A DNA stretch of 64,000 bases from Xanthomarina spongicola (GCF_003148645.1 NZ_QGGP01000002.1:169525-233524); one strand, 5' to 3'. Positions 28,317 through 37,844 are shown, counted from the first letter of the stretch. Notes: a model not told the origin generated them from the sequence alone. Translations and numbers: made by a program.

Positions 28317-30503
28317 ATGGCAAAAAAGAAGGAAACCAAGCAAGAACCAATAGAGAAACAGCTTTGGAAAGCAGCAGATAAACTGCGTAAAAATATTGAT
28401 GCAGCAGAATATAAGCACATAGTATTAGGTTTAATATTTCTAAAATACATTTCAGATTCTTTTGAAGAACTTTATGCTAAGTTTAAAGAAGGAAAAGGCG
28501 AATATGCAGGGGCTGACCCAGAAGATAGAGATGAGTACAGAGCAGAAAATGTATTCTTTGTGCCACCTTCTGCAAGATGGTCTTACTTGCAAGGTAGAGC
28601 CAAACTTCCTGAAATTGGTAAAGACATTGATAACTCTATGGACGCTATTGAAAGAGATAATGCTTCTTTAAAAGGTGTATTACCTAAAGTTTATGCTAAA
28701 GAAAATTTAGACCCAACCAGTTTAGGGCAACTCATTGACTTGATTAGTAACATTGCTTTAGGTGATGAAGTAAGCAGAAGTCAAGATATATTAGGGAAAG
28801 TATATGAATATTTCTTAGGAGAATTTGCTTTAGCAGAAGGTAAAAAAGGAGGTCAGTTCTATACACCAAGGAATGTTGTAAGTTTATTAGTGGAATTATT
28901 AGCTCCATATAAAGGGAGAGTATTTGATCCTTGTTGTGGTTCGGGAGGAATGTTTGTGCAAAGTGCTAAATTTTTAGAAGCTCACTCTGGAAATATTAAT
29001 AATATTACTATTTATGGACAAGAAAGCAACCAAACTACCTGGCGTTTAGCTAAAATGAATTTAGCAATTAGGGGTATTGACAGTTCTCAAGTAAAATGGA
29101 ATAATGAAGGTTCTTTTTTAAATGATGCTCACAAGGATTTAAAGGCTGATTATATTATTGCAAATCCCCCTTTTAATTCCAGTGATTGGGGTGGTAATTT
29201 ATTAAGAAATGATGCAAGGTGGGGATATGGCTTACCCCCAGAAGGGAATGCAAATTTTGCTTGGATACAACATTTTATTTTTCATCTTAATCCAACCGGT
29301 GTAGCAGGTATTGTTATGCACGGTGGTGCTGCATCAAACAAAGGTAAATCAGAAAGCCTAATTCGTAAATCTTTGATTGAAAAAAATCTTGTTGAATGTA
29401 TAATTGCTCTACCAACTCAATTATTTTATAATACAACACTTCCAGTACACCTCTGGTTTATTAATAGAAGCAAGTCTGAATCAAAAAAGGGAAAAGTCTT
29501 AATGATAGATGCTTATGAGTTAGGGCATATGATAGAAAGTACACAGAGAGAACTTTCTCAATTCGACATAATTAAGATATCAGAAACATATCATAATTGG
29601 CAGAAAAACGAATCTTATTCGAATGAATTAGGTTTTTGTCGGGAGGTATCTGAATCAGATATATCTGAAAAAAATTATATTCTTGCTCCAAATAGATTTG
29701 TTATCAAACCTAAAAAAACAAGAAAAGTTCCTTATGAAGAATCTATAAAACCAAAATTAGAAGAGATAGATTTTAAACTGAATAATATTGGTAATGAGGA
29801 TATTTTTAAATTATCAAATAATGACAAATTAATTAATTATCATTTTACAAATAGTTTATTTACAAATCCTGACAAATCAACTTGGGAGGATATAGAAGTG
29901 CAAGAAGCAATTTCTGATGTAGTTGGCGGAGCTTGGGGTAACGAAAAACCTAAAAAAGATAATGTCCCTGTCAAAGTTATTAGAGGTACAGACCTTCCAA
30001 ATATTCCTTTATTTAATTTAAAAAAAACACCTACAAGATATTTAAATTCGAATAAGGTAGAGGAGATTCAACTTCAAGAATTAGATATTGTTATAGAAAT
30101 GTCTGGTGGTAGCAAAAACCAGCCTACAGGAAGGGCAGCAATAATTACAAAAGAATTGTTGGAATATTTTAAGGTACCTTTAGTTTGTTCTAACTTTTGT
30201 AAAGTAATTAGAATAAATCAAGAAAAAGTAAATCCGTTTTGGTTCTATTTATACTGGCAAAATTCATATAATAATGGTTTAACAACTAAATATGAAAATC
30301 AACCAAGTGGAATTAAAAATTTTCAACTTGATGAATATATTGAAAGTGAATTAATTCAAATACCTCCTAAGAAAGATCAAGATATTATTTCGGCATATTT
30401 TAGATCACTATTTCAATTAAAGAATAAATTAAGTTATACTTCACAGAAAATTAATAAAATGCTTAATGAAACTTTTGATAATATATATTATGAATATGAC
30501 TAA
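28317..30503 (+). CDS. hsdM: Type I restriction HsdM-HsdS fusion with one target-recognition domain
   Basis: A 728-residue protein. Residues 1-460 are an HsdM: N-terminal helical domain, SAM-binding motif I DPCCGSGGMF (204-211 region) and catalytic NPPF (283-286), marking N6-adenine methylation. From about 510 to 728 there is an HsdS-type half: one target-recognition domain (TWEDIEVQEAISDVVGGAWG ... IKNFQLDEYIESELIQIPP) ending in a coiled-coil spacer (QDIISAYFRSLFQLKNKLSYTSQKI). Classical HsdS has two such domains; with one, two fusion copies probably dimerise and recognise a palindromic bipartite site. HsdR is encoded downstream after a toxin-antitoxin pair. Confidence 0.92.
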   Translation: MAKKKETKQEPIEKQLWKAADKLRKNIDAAEYKHIVLGLIFLKYISDSFEELYAKFKEGKGEYAGADPEDRDEYRAENVFFVPPSARWSYLQGRAKLPEIGKDIDNSMDAIERDNASLKGVLPKVYAKENLDPTSLGQLIDLISNIALGDEVSRSQDILGKVYEYFLGEFALAEGKKGGQFYTPRNVVSLLVELLAPYKGRVFDPCCGSGGMFVQSAKFLEAHSGNINNITIYGQESNQTTWRLAKMNLAIRGIDSSQVKWNNEGSFLNDAHKDLKADYIIANPPFNSSDWGGNLLRNDARWGYGLPPEGNANFAWIQHFIFHLNPTGVAGIVMHGGAASNKGKSESLIRKSLIEKNLVECIIALPTQLFYNTTLPVHLWFINRSKSESKKGKVLMIDAYELGHMIESTQRELSQFDIIKISETYHNWQKNESYSNELGFCREVSESDISEKNYILAPNRFVIKPKKTRKVPYEESIKPKLEEIDFKLNNIGNEDIFKLSNNDKLINYHFTNSLFTNPDKSTWEDIEVQEAISDVVGGAWGNEKPKKDNVPVKVIRGTDLPNIPLFNLKKTPTRYLNSNKVEEIQLQELDIVIEMSGGSKNQPTGRAAIITKELLEYFKVPLVCSNFCKVIRINQEKVNPFWFYLYWQNSYNNGLTTKYENQPSGIKNFQLDEYIESELIQIPPKKDQDIISAYFRSLFQLKNKLSYTSQKINKMLNETFDNIYYEYD

Positions 30504-30598
30504 TTGAGCCTTTGGTTTTTAGTATTGTACAACCAGATCTAATTTTGTGTATTTTTAAAAAACATAAAAATCATTAACCTTTTAAGTAAATAATTTTG

Positions 30599-30606
30599 TA
30601 ACTTTG
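30599..30606 (+). promoter_or_regulatory. Possible -7 box of the toxin-antitoxin operon
   Basis: TAACTTTG matches the Bacteroidota -7 consensus but ends only 2 bp before the HigB ATG at 30609. No good TTTG is seen at the right distance upstream. If used, the HigB message would be leaderless or nearly so. Confidence 0.35.
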
Positions 30607-30608
30607 CA

Positions 30609-30941
30609 ATGGAATTATCGTATAAAAACAACAAACTGGAGAAGTCGCTCACTACCGATAAGGGCTTAGCTAAGAGCTACGGTAAGTTAGCAAAGAAGAT
30701 AAAGCAGCGTAGAATCCAGCTTGAAAGTGCTGATAATTTAGAGGTTATCTCAAAATTGCCTGTATTACGATTGCACCAACACATAGGCAAAGGCAAAGGT
30801 ACTTGGTCAATAGACATTCAAGAAAATTGGAGAATACTATTTGAAATAAACCAAGACCCAATACCAACCTTAGAAGATGGTGGAATAGATTTAAAAGCGA
30901 TAACAATTATAAGTATTGAGTCAATTGAAGACCCTCACTAA
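30609..30941 (+). CDS. HigB/RelE-family toxin
   Basis: A 110-residue protein of the HigB-like killer (ParE/RelE superfamily) fold. Visible landmarks are NNKLEKSLTTDKGLAKSYGKLAKKIKQRRIQLES (helical N-terminus), RLHQHIGKGKGTWSIDIQENWRILFE (central strands with the catalytic-side Arg) and EDGGIDLKAITIISI. HigB toxins cut mRNA at the ribosome. Here the toxin precedes the antitoxin by 17 bp, the normal HigBA order. It lies between the HsdMS and HsdR genes. Confidence 0.88.
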   Translation: MELSYKNNKLEKSLTTDKGLAKSYGKLAKKIKQRRIQLESADNLEVISKLPVLRLHQHIGKGKGTWSIDIQENWRILFEINQDPIPTLEDGGIDLKAITIISIESIEDPH

Positions 30942-30958
30942 CTTTAAAAGGAAACATT

Positions 30959-32062
30959 ATGACTGATTTACAATTAAAAAAAACCTTGCTCTCTTGCCCG
31001 GGCGATACTATCCAAGAGCATATAGATCATATTGGTATGTCGCAAGCAGAATTAGCAGAGCGTTTAGGGAGGTCTGTTCCTAAACTAAATGAGTTAATAA
31101 AAGGAAAAGCACCAATAACCAAAGAAACAGCCACCAAATTAGAATATGTATTAGGTGTACCTGCAAGTTTTTGGATAAACTTAGAACGTACTTATCAAGA
31201 TGAATTATTGGAGATAGAGAAAATGGAACATTTAGAGCAGTGTGAAGAATGGGTGTCAACTTTTCCGTTAGCCAAAATGAAATCTTTTGGTTTACTTCCA
31301 GATACTCGAAAAAAACGTGAATTAGCCGATGGCTTACTAAAGTTTTTTAGAGTTGCTTCACCTGCCCAATGGTCAGATATTTATAATGGTAGTTCATTAG
31401 CTTTTAAAATAGAATTAAGACATACCACAGAACCACAAGCTATTTCAGTATGGTTACGTTTAGGAGAGTTGCAAGCAGATAGAATAAAAGTTAATACTTT
31501 CGATAAAAAAGCTTTACGCAATTGCTTAGACAAAATACAAAACATTGCTTTTCAACATTCAGATACTTGGTTAGATGAATTACAAGCCTTATGTGCATCT
31601 TGTGGCGTTGCATTGGTTTATACGCCTTGTATTGCAAAAGCACCAATTTATGGAGCTACAAGATGGATTAAGAACAATACTGTTCCTCTTATTCAAATGA
31701 CTGATAGACAAAAGGACTACAATGCTTTTTGGTTTACATTTTTTCACGAATTAGGTCATATTTTATACCACGGAAAAAAAGATATTTTCATTGATGGGAT
31801 AGTTAATATTACACCGGATAAAGAAAAAGAAGAGGAAGCAGATGCCTTTGCAGCTCGAATGTTATTATCAGAAAAAGAAAGAAATGAGTTATTTCAATAT
31901 CCAAACTTTGATAGAGAGTTAATTTTAATACTCAGTCAGAAATTTAAAAAACACCCAGGTATTATTGTAGCGCAAGTGCAAAGACAATACACTCATTTAT
32001 ATAAAAATGTACGTCTTAACAGCTTAAAAACGAAGGTGGAGTTTACCGAATTAGCATTATAA
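30959..32062 (+). CDS. HigA antitoxin fused to an ImmA/IrrE metallopeptidase
   Basis: A 367-residue two-part protein. Residues about 15-75 are a HigA-type helix-turn-helix (MSQAELAERLGRSVPKLNELIKGKAPIT). About 180-340 are an ImmA/IrrE (COG2856) zinc peptidase with HELGH at 263-267 and a downstream glutamate-rich EEEADAFAARML supplying the third ligand. HigA would bind and repress with HigB; ImmA enzymes cleave repressors. One chain may therefore repress its own operon and be able to cleave a regulator. It ends 3 bp before hsdR, so toxin-antitoxin and restriction expression are linked. Confidence 0.9.
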   Translation: MTDLQLKKTLLSCPGDTIQEHIDHIGMSQAELAERLGRSVPKLNELIKGKAPITKETATKLEYVLGVPASFWINLERTYQDELLEIEKMEHLEQCEEWVSTFPLAKMKSFGLLPDTRKKRELADGLLKFFRVASPAQWSDIYNGSSLAFKIELRHTTEPQAISVWLRLGELQADRIKVNTFDKKALRNCLDKIQNIAFQHSDTWLDELQALCASCGVALVYTPCIAKAPIYGATRWIKNNTVPLIQMTDRQKDYNAFWFTFFHELGHILYHGKKDIFIDGIVNITPDKEKEEEADAFAARMLLSEKERNELFQYPNFDRELILILSQKFKKHPGIIVAQVQRQYTHLYKNVRLNSLKTKVEFTELAL

Positions 32063-32065
32063 GCT

Positions 32066-35000
32066 ATGGCAAAAATTACTGAAAACGACATAGAATTATA
32101 TGCAATAGAAGAATTAGAGAATCTTGGATATTCCTATATTTACGGTCCTAATATTGCACCTGATACAGACACACAGGAAAGAATATCTTTTGACCAAGTA
32201 ATTCTAACCGAAAGACTTCAAAAAGCAATAGACCGTATTAATCCTACTATTCCACATAATGCTAAAGAAGATGCATTAAAACAAGTTTTGCGTATTGGTA
32301 CACCTGATCTATTAACAGATAACGAAACATTTCATAAAATGCTCACAGAGGGCATAAACGTTACCTATCAAAAAGACGGTAACCAACGAGGCGACATTGT
32401 GAAATTAGTTGATTTTGATACTGTAAATAACAATGAGTTTAATGTTATCAATCAGTTTACAGTAATTGAAAATAATAACAATAAAAGACCAGATGTAATT
32501 CTATTCATTAATGGGTTGCCATTAGTAGTTATTGAACTAAAAAATGCAGTAGATGAAAACGCAACTATTCGGTCAGCTTATAAGCAAATACAAACCTATA
32601 AAGCTACTATTCCTTCATTATTTACATACAACAGTATATTGATAATATCAGACGGTACTGAGGCTAAAGCAGGTTCATTATCGGCAGGTTTTACACGTTT
32701 TATGTCTTGGAAAACAGCAGACGGAGAAAGTGAAGCTTCACACCTTATTCCTGAAATGGAAACCCTTATCAATGGGATGCTGAATAAAGAAACGGTATTA
32801 GACCTTATTCGTCATTTTATTGTATTTGAAAAATCTAAAAAAGAAGATTTAAAAACAGGAATTACCACTATTGAAACGGTTAAGAAAATAGCTGCCTATC
32901 ATCAATATTATGCAGTAAACAAAGCAGTTACAAGTACCCAATTAGCAAGTGTAGAAGATGGAGACAGAAAAGGTGGAGTTGTATGGCATACACAAGGCTC
33001 TGGAAAGTCTTTATCAATGGTTTTCTATTCAGGTAAAATCGTTTTAAATCTAAACAACCCTACCATATTAGTCATAACAGATAGAAATGATTTAGACGAC
33101 CAATTATTTGACACGTTTGCATCTTCCACTCAATTATTAAGACAAACACCAGTACAAGCTGAAAACCGTCAGCATTTAAAGGATTTATTAAAAGTAGCTT
33201 CAGGCGGAGTTGTTTTTGCCACAATTCAAAAATTCCAACCAGAAGAAGGGAACGTGTTTGAAACCTTATCAGAACGTAAAAACATAGTTGTTGTAGCAGA
33301 TGAAGCCCATAGAACACAATATGGCTTTAAAGCAAAAACGATAGATGAAAAAGATGCAGATGGTAATATTATAGGTAATAAAGTAGTATATGGCTTTGCA
33401 AAGTATATGCGTGATGCTTTACCCAATGCCACTTATTTAGGTTTTACAGGAACACCTATTGAAAATACTGATGTAAATACGTCAGCAGTTTTTGGTAATT
33501 ATGTTGATATATATGATATAGCCCAAGCAGTAGAAGATGGGGCAACTGTTAGAATTTTTTATGAAAGTAGATTGGCTAAAATTGCTTTACCAGAAGAAGG
33601 CAAAAAATTGGTTAAAGATTTAGATGAGGAATTAGGAGAAATTGAATTGACCGAAACCCAAAAAGCTAAAGCTAAATGGACAAAATTAGAAGCCTTAGTA
33701 GGTAGTGAAAAAAGAGTAAAAAATATAGCTAAAGACGTTGTGTTACACTTTGAAGCTCGTCAAGAAGTTTTTGAAGGTAAAGCAATGGTGGTTTCTATGT
33801 CAAGAAGAATTGCGGCAGAACTTTATAAAGCTATTATTACTTTAAGACCTGATTGGCATAGTGATGATTTAGATAAAGGAGCTGTAAAAGTAATAATGAC
33901 TGCATCTTCTTCTGATGGTCCAGAAATGGCAAAACACCATACTACAAAGCAACAGCGTAGAGCATTGGCAGACCGTATGAAAGACCCAAAAGACGAATTA
34001 AAATTAGTTATAGTTCGCGATATGTGGTTAACTGGTTTTGATGCTCCTTCTATGCATACCCTTTACATTGATAAGCCAATGAGAGGACATAATTTAATGC
34101 AAGCGATTGCAAGAGTAAACAGAGTGTATAAAGATAAACCAGGTGGTTTAGTAGTAGATTATTTAGGAATAGCATCAGACCTTAAAAAGGCATTAGCTTT
34201 TTATTCTGATAGTGGCGGAAAGGGAGACCCAACAATAGCACAAGAACAGGCTGTTCAACTAATGTTAGAAAAATTAGAGGTTGTATCTCAAATGTTTTTA
34301 GAAAAACCAATACAGGGTTACTCAGCAGATTTTACTTCTTTAGTAGAAGATCCAACCGTTCCTTATTTAGGTAAAGACAAAGGCTTATTATATGAGGAAT
34401 ATTTTACAGCAGACACTAAAACGAAGCTTAAAATAATATTGGCAGCAGAAGAACATATTTTGAGTATTGAAGATGGTAAGAAACGCTTTATTAATGAGGT
34501 AACAGCATTGTCAAAAACATTTGCAATAGCAATACCTCACGAAGAAGCATTAGATGCTAAAGATGAAATAGGTTTTTTCCAAGCGGTTAAATCAAGGTTA
34601 CAAAAATTTGATACTACTGGTTCAGGTAAATCGGATGACGAAATAGAATCTGCTATCAGACAAGTAATAGACAAAGCATTAGTTTCAGATGGTGTGATAG
34701 ATGTATTCGATGCAGCAGGTATAAAAAAACCTGATATTTCAATCCTATCAGAAGATTTCCTTATGGAAATCAAAGATATGGAGCACAAGAATTTAGCTTT
34801 AGAAACATTGAAAAAATTGCTAAATGATGAAATAAAGTCAAGAGCAAAAACAAATCTAATCCAAAGTAAATCCTTAATGGAAATGCTTGAAAACTCCATT
34901 AAAAAATATCAAAACAAAATTATTTCAGCAGCAGAAGTAATAGAAGAATTGATTGAGTTAGCCAATAGTATTAAAAATAAGGATAAAGAAGATAAAGATA

Positions 35001-35293
35001 CAGGCTTAACCAAAGAGGAATTAGCCTTTTACTATGCAATTGCAGAAAATGAAAGTGCAAAAGAGGTATTGGGTAATGATATTTTAAGAGAATTAGCAGT
35101 CTATTTATCTGAGGTTGTAAAAAACAACGCAACAATAGATTGGACGATTAAAGAAAGTGTTCGAGCTAAATTGAAAGTAATGGTAAAACGAGCATTAAGA
35201 AAATTTGGATATCCTCCAGACCTTCAAAAATTAGCAACAGAAACAGTATTAAAACAAGCTGAATTGTTAGCAAATCATTGGTCGAAATCATAA
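32066..35293 (+). CDS. hsdR: Type I restriction endonuclease subunit HsdR
   Basis: A 1075-residue motor-nuclease. The N-terminal PD-(D/E)xK nuclease has Asp143 (RPDVILF) and Glu157-x-Lys159 (VIELKN). The superfamily 2 translocase has Walker A TQGSGKS (310-315), DEAH (412-415), GFTGTP (motif III region) and a helicase C half with QAIARVNRVYKDKPGG (motif VI). The C-terminal helical region binds the methyltransferase complex. Length is normal. It starts 3 bp after the HigA-ImmA fusion and needs the HsdMS product 1.5 kb upstream to cut unmethylated DNA. Confidence 0.94.
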   Translation: MAKITENDIELYAIEELENLGYSYIYGPNIAPDTDTQERISFDQVILTERLQKAIDRINPTIPHNAKEDALKQVLRIGTPDLLTDNETFHKMLTEGINVTYQKDGNQRGDIVKLVDFDTVNNNEFNVINQFTVIENNNNKRPDVILFINGLPLVVIELKNAVDENATIRSAYKQIQTYKATIPSLFTYNSILIISDGTEAKAGSLSAGFTRFMSWKTADGESEASHLIPEMETLINGMLNKETVLDLIRHFIVFEKSKKEDLKTGITTIETVKKIAAYHQYYAVNKAVTSTQLASVEDGDRKGGVVWHTQGSGKSLSMVFYSGKIVLNLNNPTILVITDRNDLDDQLFDTFASSTQLLRQTPVQAENRQHLKDLLKVASGGVVFATIQKFQPEEGNVFETLSERKNIVVVADEAHRTQYGFKAKTIDEKDADGNIIGNKVVYGFAKYMRDALPNATYLGFTGTPIENTDVNTSAVFGNYVDIYDIAQAVEDGATVRIFYESRLAKIALPEEGKKLVKDLDEELGEIELTETQKAKAKWTKLEALVGSEKRVKNIAKDVVLHFEARQEVFEGKAMVVSMSRRIAAELYKAIITLRPDWHSDDLDKGAVKVIMTASSSDGPEMAKHHTTKQQRRALADRMKDPKDELKLVIVRDMWLTGFDAPSMHTLYIDKPMRGHNLMQAIARVNRVYKDKPGGLVVDYLGIASDLKKALAFYSDSGGKGDPTIAQEQAVQLMLEKLEVVSQMFLEKPIQGYSADFTSLVEDPTVPYLGKDKGLLYEEYFTADTKTKLKIILAAEEHILSIEDGKKRFINEVTALSKTFAIAIPHEEALDAKDEIGFFQAVKSRLQKFDTTGSGKSDDEIESAIRQVIDKALVSDGVIDVFDAAGIKKPDISILSEDFLMEIKDMEHKNLALETLKKLLNDEIKSRAKTNLIQSKSLMEMLENSIKKYQNKIISAAEVIEELIELANSIKNKDKEDKDTGLTKEELAFYYAIAENESAKEVLGNDILRELAVYLSEVVKNNATIDWTIKESVRAKLKVMVKRALRKFGYPPDLQKLATETVLKQAELLANHWSKS

Positions 35294-36416
35294 GAAACAA
35301 TAAATTCATAATCTCCAACATTTTATTTTACATCTTTGATAGTTTAAGGTTTTAAGGGGTTAAGGGGTATTTTCAATTACGTCTTCGTTAGAATAGTCCC
35401 AAATGATAGAATGTGTAGTGCAGGTAATAAGGTGTTCGTCAGTCGTTCCATTTAGTTTCATAAAACATATCTGCAAGCCAATATTCAATTTTAATTTCGT
35501 GTTGTACTATATTAAGGTTTTCTAATCCAAAATATTTATAAAGTCAAAAGGCTTGCATATACCATAAATAGCACCACTGCGGCGTCACGTCCTCGTTGGC
35601 ACTATTTATTTGTTTTATTACACACATTCTCTCCTTCCTCACTCGTAGCTACTTTTGTACCCAAACCCAATAAGGTTTCGCTACGCGAGTTTTTTTTATT
35701 GGGTACAACCGCTACTTAATGTTATGCGAGCCTGCGGGTCGCTTCGGGCAAAACCCACTTAACTTTAGTCTTTTTATGATATTTATCGAATCTTTTAAAC
35801 ACAATAATTTTTATTATAATTTGATTAAAAAGTGTGGGTTTACGGGTGTCATATTTTTTGAACTTCCCAAGTTTGCAAATAAGATAACCGCAGTTAGTTT
35901 AAGAATGTTTAATGGTAATATTAATAAATTTAAAGTTCAATAAATTTGGAACTTCAATTAATACTGCGGATTATCCTATTTCGCAAGCAGTACACAAGAG
36001 CAACTCATTCTGTCGGTAATTCCATCCAACACTATATAGTTTTTACATTACGGTTTGGCTTTCTATAAATCGAAGTTTATTTTTCCCTCAAATCCTTAAA
36101 TACCTCAACTTCTCAAATACAATGGTATTACGCCAAACCTTAAATGAAAACTATTTCCAAACCTTCCATTACCTCTTTCATTCCTTGCACTTGCCTAAAC
36201 ATTTAAATTTTGTACTACCAATAAAAATCCATCTGATACAATATAAAAATCAAAAAATTCGCCACCCTTGCGTTTTCAACGTAGGTGTGCTACGCCCTTT
36301 TGCAGAAAAATGCAACAGGCTATTACCACACCACCCTTGCTCATCTCGCAGCCGGCTCGCGCCTTTAAGATTACCTGCGGAATAATATATTTAGATAACA
36401 TTTAAAACAATTAAAA
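35294..36416. other. 1.1-kb non-coding region after hsdR with inverted repeats
   Basis: No convincing gene; the short open frames here have no family look and no consistent codon use. It contains a hairpin pairing the segments around GTACCC/CCCAATAA (35656-35673) with TTATTGGGTAC (35697-35707), flanking a GC-richer TTTCGCTACGCGAG segment, and several C/G-rich patches (near 35580 and 36290-36375) unlike the surrounding A/T. Its function is unknown; a replication or transfer origin, or an untranslated leader of the next HTH gene, are possible. Confidence 0.5.
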
Positions 36417-36710
36417 ATGATAACAAAAACAATTCAAATCCAAGAAGTAACAATAGATGAATTAGCAGAAAAAGTAGCTGATAAACTCTTGTTAAAAATT
36501 GAAAATTATTTACTAAAAATTGGTGCAACCAAAAATGAAGTACTACTAACACGTCAAGAAACAGCAGATTATTTTAAGGTTAGTTTAGTAACAATACACC
36601 AATGGGTAAAATATGGTATTTTAACCCCAGTTCGTTTTGGAAATCGTGTTTATTTTAAAAAACAAGTAATTTTAGATTTAATCGATAAGCAAACAACAAG
36701 AATAAAATAA
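36417..36710 (+). CDS. Excisionase-like helix-turn-helix protein next to left arm
   Basis: A 97-residue protein: helical N-terminus (EVTIDELAEKVADKLLLKIENYLL) and a C-terminal excisionase-type winged HTH (LTRQETADYFKVSLVTIHQWVKYGILTPVRFGNRVYFKKQVI). It closely resembles the 100-residue HTH protein at 25093 in plan. Its stop codon abuts, and on the opposite strand overlaps, the end of the left structured element at 36709. It could regulate or bind that element; this is inference. Confidence 0.85.
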   Translation: MITKTIQIQEVTIDELAEKVADKLLLKIENYLLKIGATKNEVLLTRQETADYFKVSLVTIHQWVKYGILTPVRFGNRVYFKKQVILDLIDKQTTRIK

Positions 36711-36881
36711 AAAAGATAGCAAAAATAGGTAGCTTTCTAAAGCCCACGCTCAATCCTATCAAGGTCAAGCCTTACGGGTTTTGAAAAAAATCTCCACCTC
36801 ACAACATTTTAGTTTTGATTAAAATATTTTCTTTAGGTAGTATTTTTTCCAAAAACCTTGACAGCATTACCCACGCTACCA
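36709..36881 (-). ncRNA. Candidate structured RNA, left copy
   Basis: Read on the minus strand this arm folds into a long hairpin: closing helix GGTAGC/GCTACC, an inner 14-position helix (36855-36868 with 36752-36765) with 13 pairs including one G-U, a variable tip, and a T-run at the end (36709-36714). A related fold occurs in the right copy. No RNA family is recognised, and transcription is not shown. Confidence 0.4.
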
Positions 36882-36923
36882 TAACATCCAGCTGTCTTTT
36901 TTCTTTTCTTAAAAAATTAATAG
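36716..36923 (+). repeat. Left arm of a ~210-bp inverted repeat
   Basis: Its reverse complement matches 40361-40572. The best-matching blocks are ATAGGTAGCTT near one end, AAGGTCAAGCC.TACGGG in the first third, CCAAAAACCTTGACAGCAT and ACCCACGCTACC in the last third, and TCTTTTTTCTTTTCTT with AAAAAATTAAT at the inner end. The middle ~60 bp has diverged. This arm lies 5 bp after an HTH gene. Confidence 0.85.
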
Positions 36924-37110
36924 GAAGGGTTTACTGTTTGATTAATACTTATACCTATTGAAGAGAAAAAGGGAAAAACAAAGCATAAGAGGGTATTCAA
37001 TGAATTTGAAAGCCTAAACCCTCAAAGATTAACGTAATTTACTATATAAATTGATAAGGTTTAACTCCTTATCAAGTCCGTACCAAGTCCGAATGAGTAT
37101 TAATTAAAAA
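36924..37110. other. Intergenic leader of the DUF6266 gene
   Basis: No gene seen. It is A/T-rich, with the TTGATAAGG palindrome at its downstream end (listed separately) and a direct repeat AAGTCCG at 37074 and 37085. Confidence 0.5.
37051..37075 (+). promoter_or_regulatory. 9-bp perfect inverted repeat before DUF6266
   Basis: TTGATAAGG (37051-37059) and CCTTATCAA (37067-37075) pair perfectly around a 7-nt spacer, 48 bp upstream of the DUF6266 start. No T-run follows. It could be an operator or a leader hairpin. Confidence 0.45.
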
Positions 37111-37122
37111 ATGTTATATGTT

Positions 37123-37764
37123 ATGGGAAAAATAGCCCAAGGAATTTTAGGAGGATTATCCGGAAAAGTAGGAAACGTTATTGGTGGTAGTTGGAAAGGT
37201 ATTGATTATTTAAGAATTAAACCTTCAAGTGTTGCTAATCCAAGAACTGTAGGACAAGTGAATCAAAGAAACAAGTTTACAGTTACTTTAGAGTATTTAC
37301 AACCAAATTTAGCCTTTGTTCAAAAAGGTTATAAGAATTATGCAGTTAAACAAACACAATTTAATGCTGCAATGTCTTATGTTTTGAATAATGCTATAAC
37401 AGGAGTAGAGCCAAATTTCAATGTTGATTTTGCGACTGCTTTATTAAGTAGAGGAAATTTATCAGGAGTATTAAACCCTGGTACAGATTTAGCAACACCG
37501 GGAGAAGTAACATTCACTTGGGACGATAACTCTGCGGAAGGAAATGCTAATTCAACCGATAAAGCAATGTTGTTAGTTTACAATCCGAGCAAAAAGGAAT
37601 CTATTTCGCAATTAGAAGGCGCAGATAGGACTGTAGGAACTGAAACGGTAATTATACCATCAACTTATGCAGGAGACACTGTAGAGCTGTTTATGGCTTT
37701 TATTGAAACTGATGGTTCAAGAGTATCAAATAGCGTTTATTTAGGTAGTGGTACGGCATCTTAA
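37123..37764 (+). CDS. DUF6266 family protein
   Basis: Start set at 37123 because DUF6266 proteins begin MGKIAQGILGG; an ATG at 37111 would add four residues. 213 residues, no signal peptide or membrane segment. The N-terminal half (GGLSGKVGNVIGGSWKGIDYLRIKPS, then NPRTVGQVNQRNKF) is glycine-rich beta hairpin plus helices. The C-terminal half (VTFTWDDNSAEGNANSTDKAMLLVYNP, VELFMAFIETDGSRVSNSVYLG) resembles a fibronectin/Ig-like beta sandwich. The function of the family is unknown. It resembles the 252-residue protein at 38682 in its opening motif. A terminator follows within 30 bp, so it is a single-gene unit. Confidence 0.85.
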   Translation: MGKIAQGILGGLSGKVGNVIGGSWKGIDYLRIKPSSVANPRTVGQVNQRNKFTVTLEYLQPNLAFVQKGYKNYAVKQTQFNAAMSYVLNNAITGVEPNFNVDFATALLSRGNLSGVLNPGTDLATPGEVTFTWDDNSAEGNANSTDKAMLLVYNPSKKESISQLEGADRTVGTETVIIPSTYAGDTVELFMAFIETDGSRVSNSVYLGSGTAS

Positions 37765-37791
37765 AAGTGATCCTAATTAAATGGTTAAAAG

Positions 37792-37821
37792 ACCGTTACA
37801 TTAATTTGTAGCGGTTTTTTT
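37792..37821 (+). terminator. Terminator of the DUF6266 gene
   Basis: ACCGTTAC pairs with GTAGCGGT (one G-T) and is followed by seven Ts, 28 bp after the stop codon. Confidence 0.85.
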
Positions 37822-37844
37822 ATGCGCTTTTAGTATAAAAATAA

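Noticed and set aside
35719-36385. Open frames of 74 and 87 codons after hsdR
   Set aside because: Low-complexity and without family features or plausible initiation context; the region reads as structured non-coding DNA.
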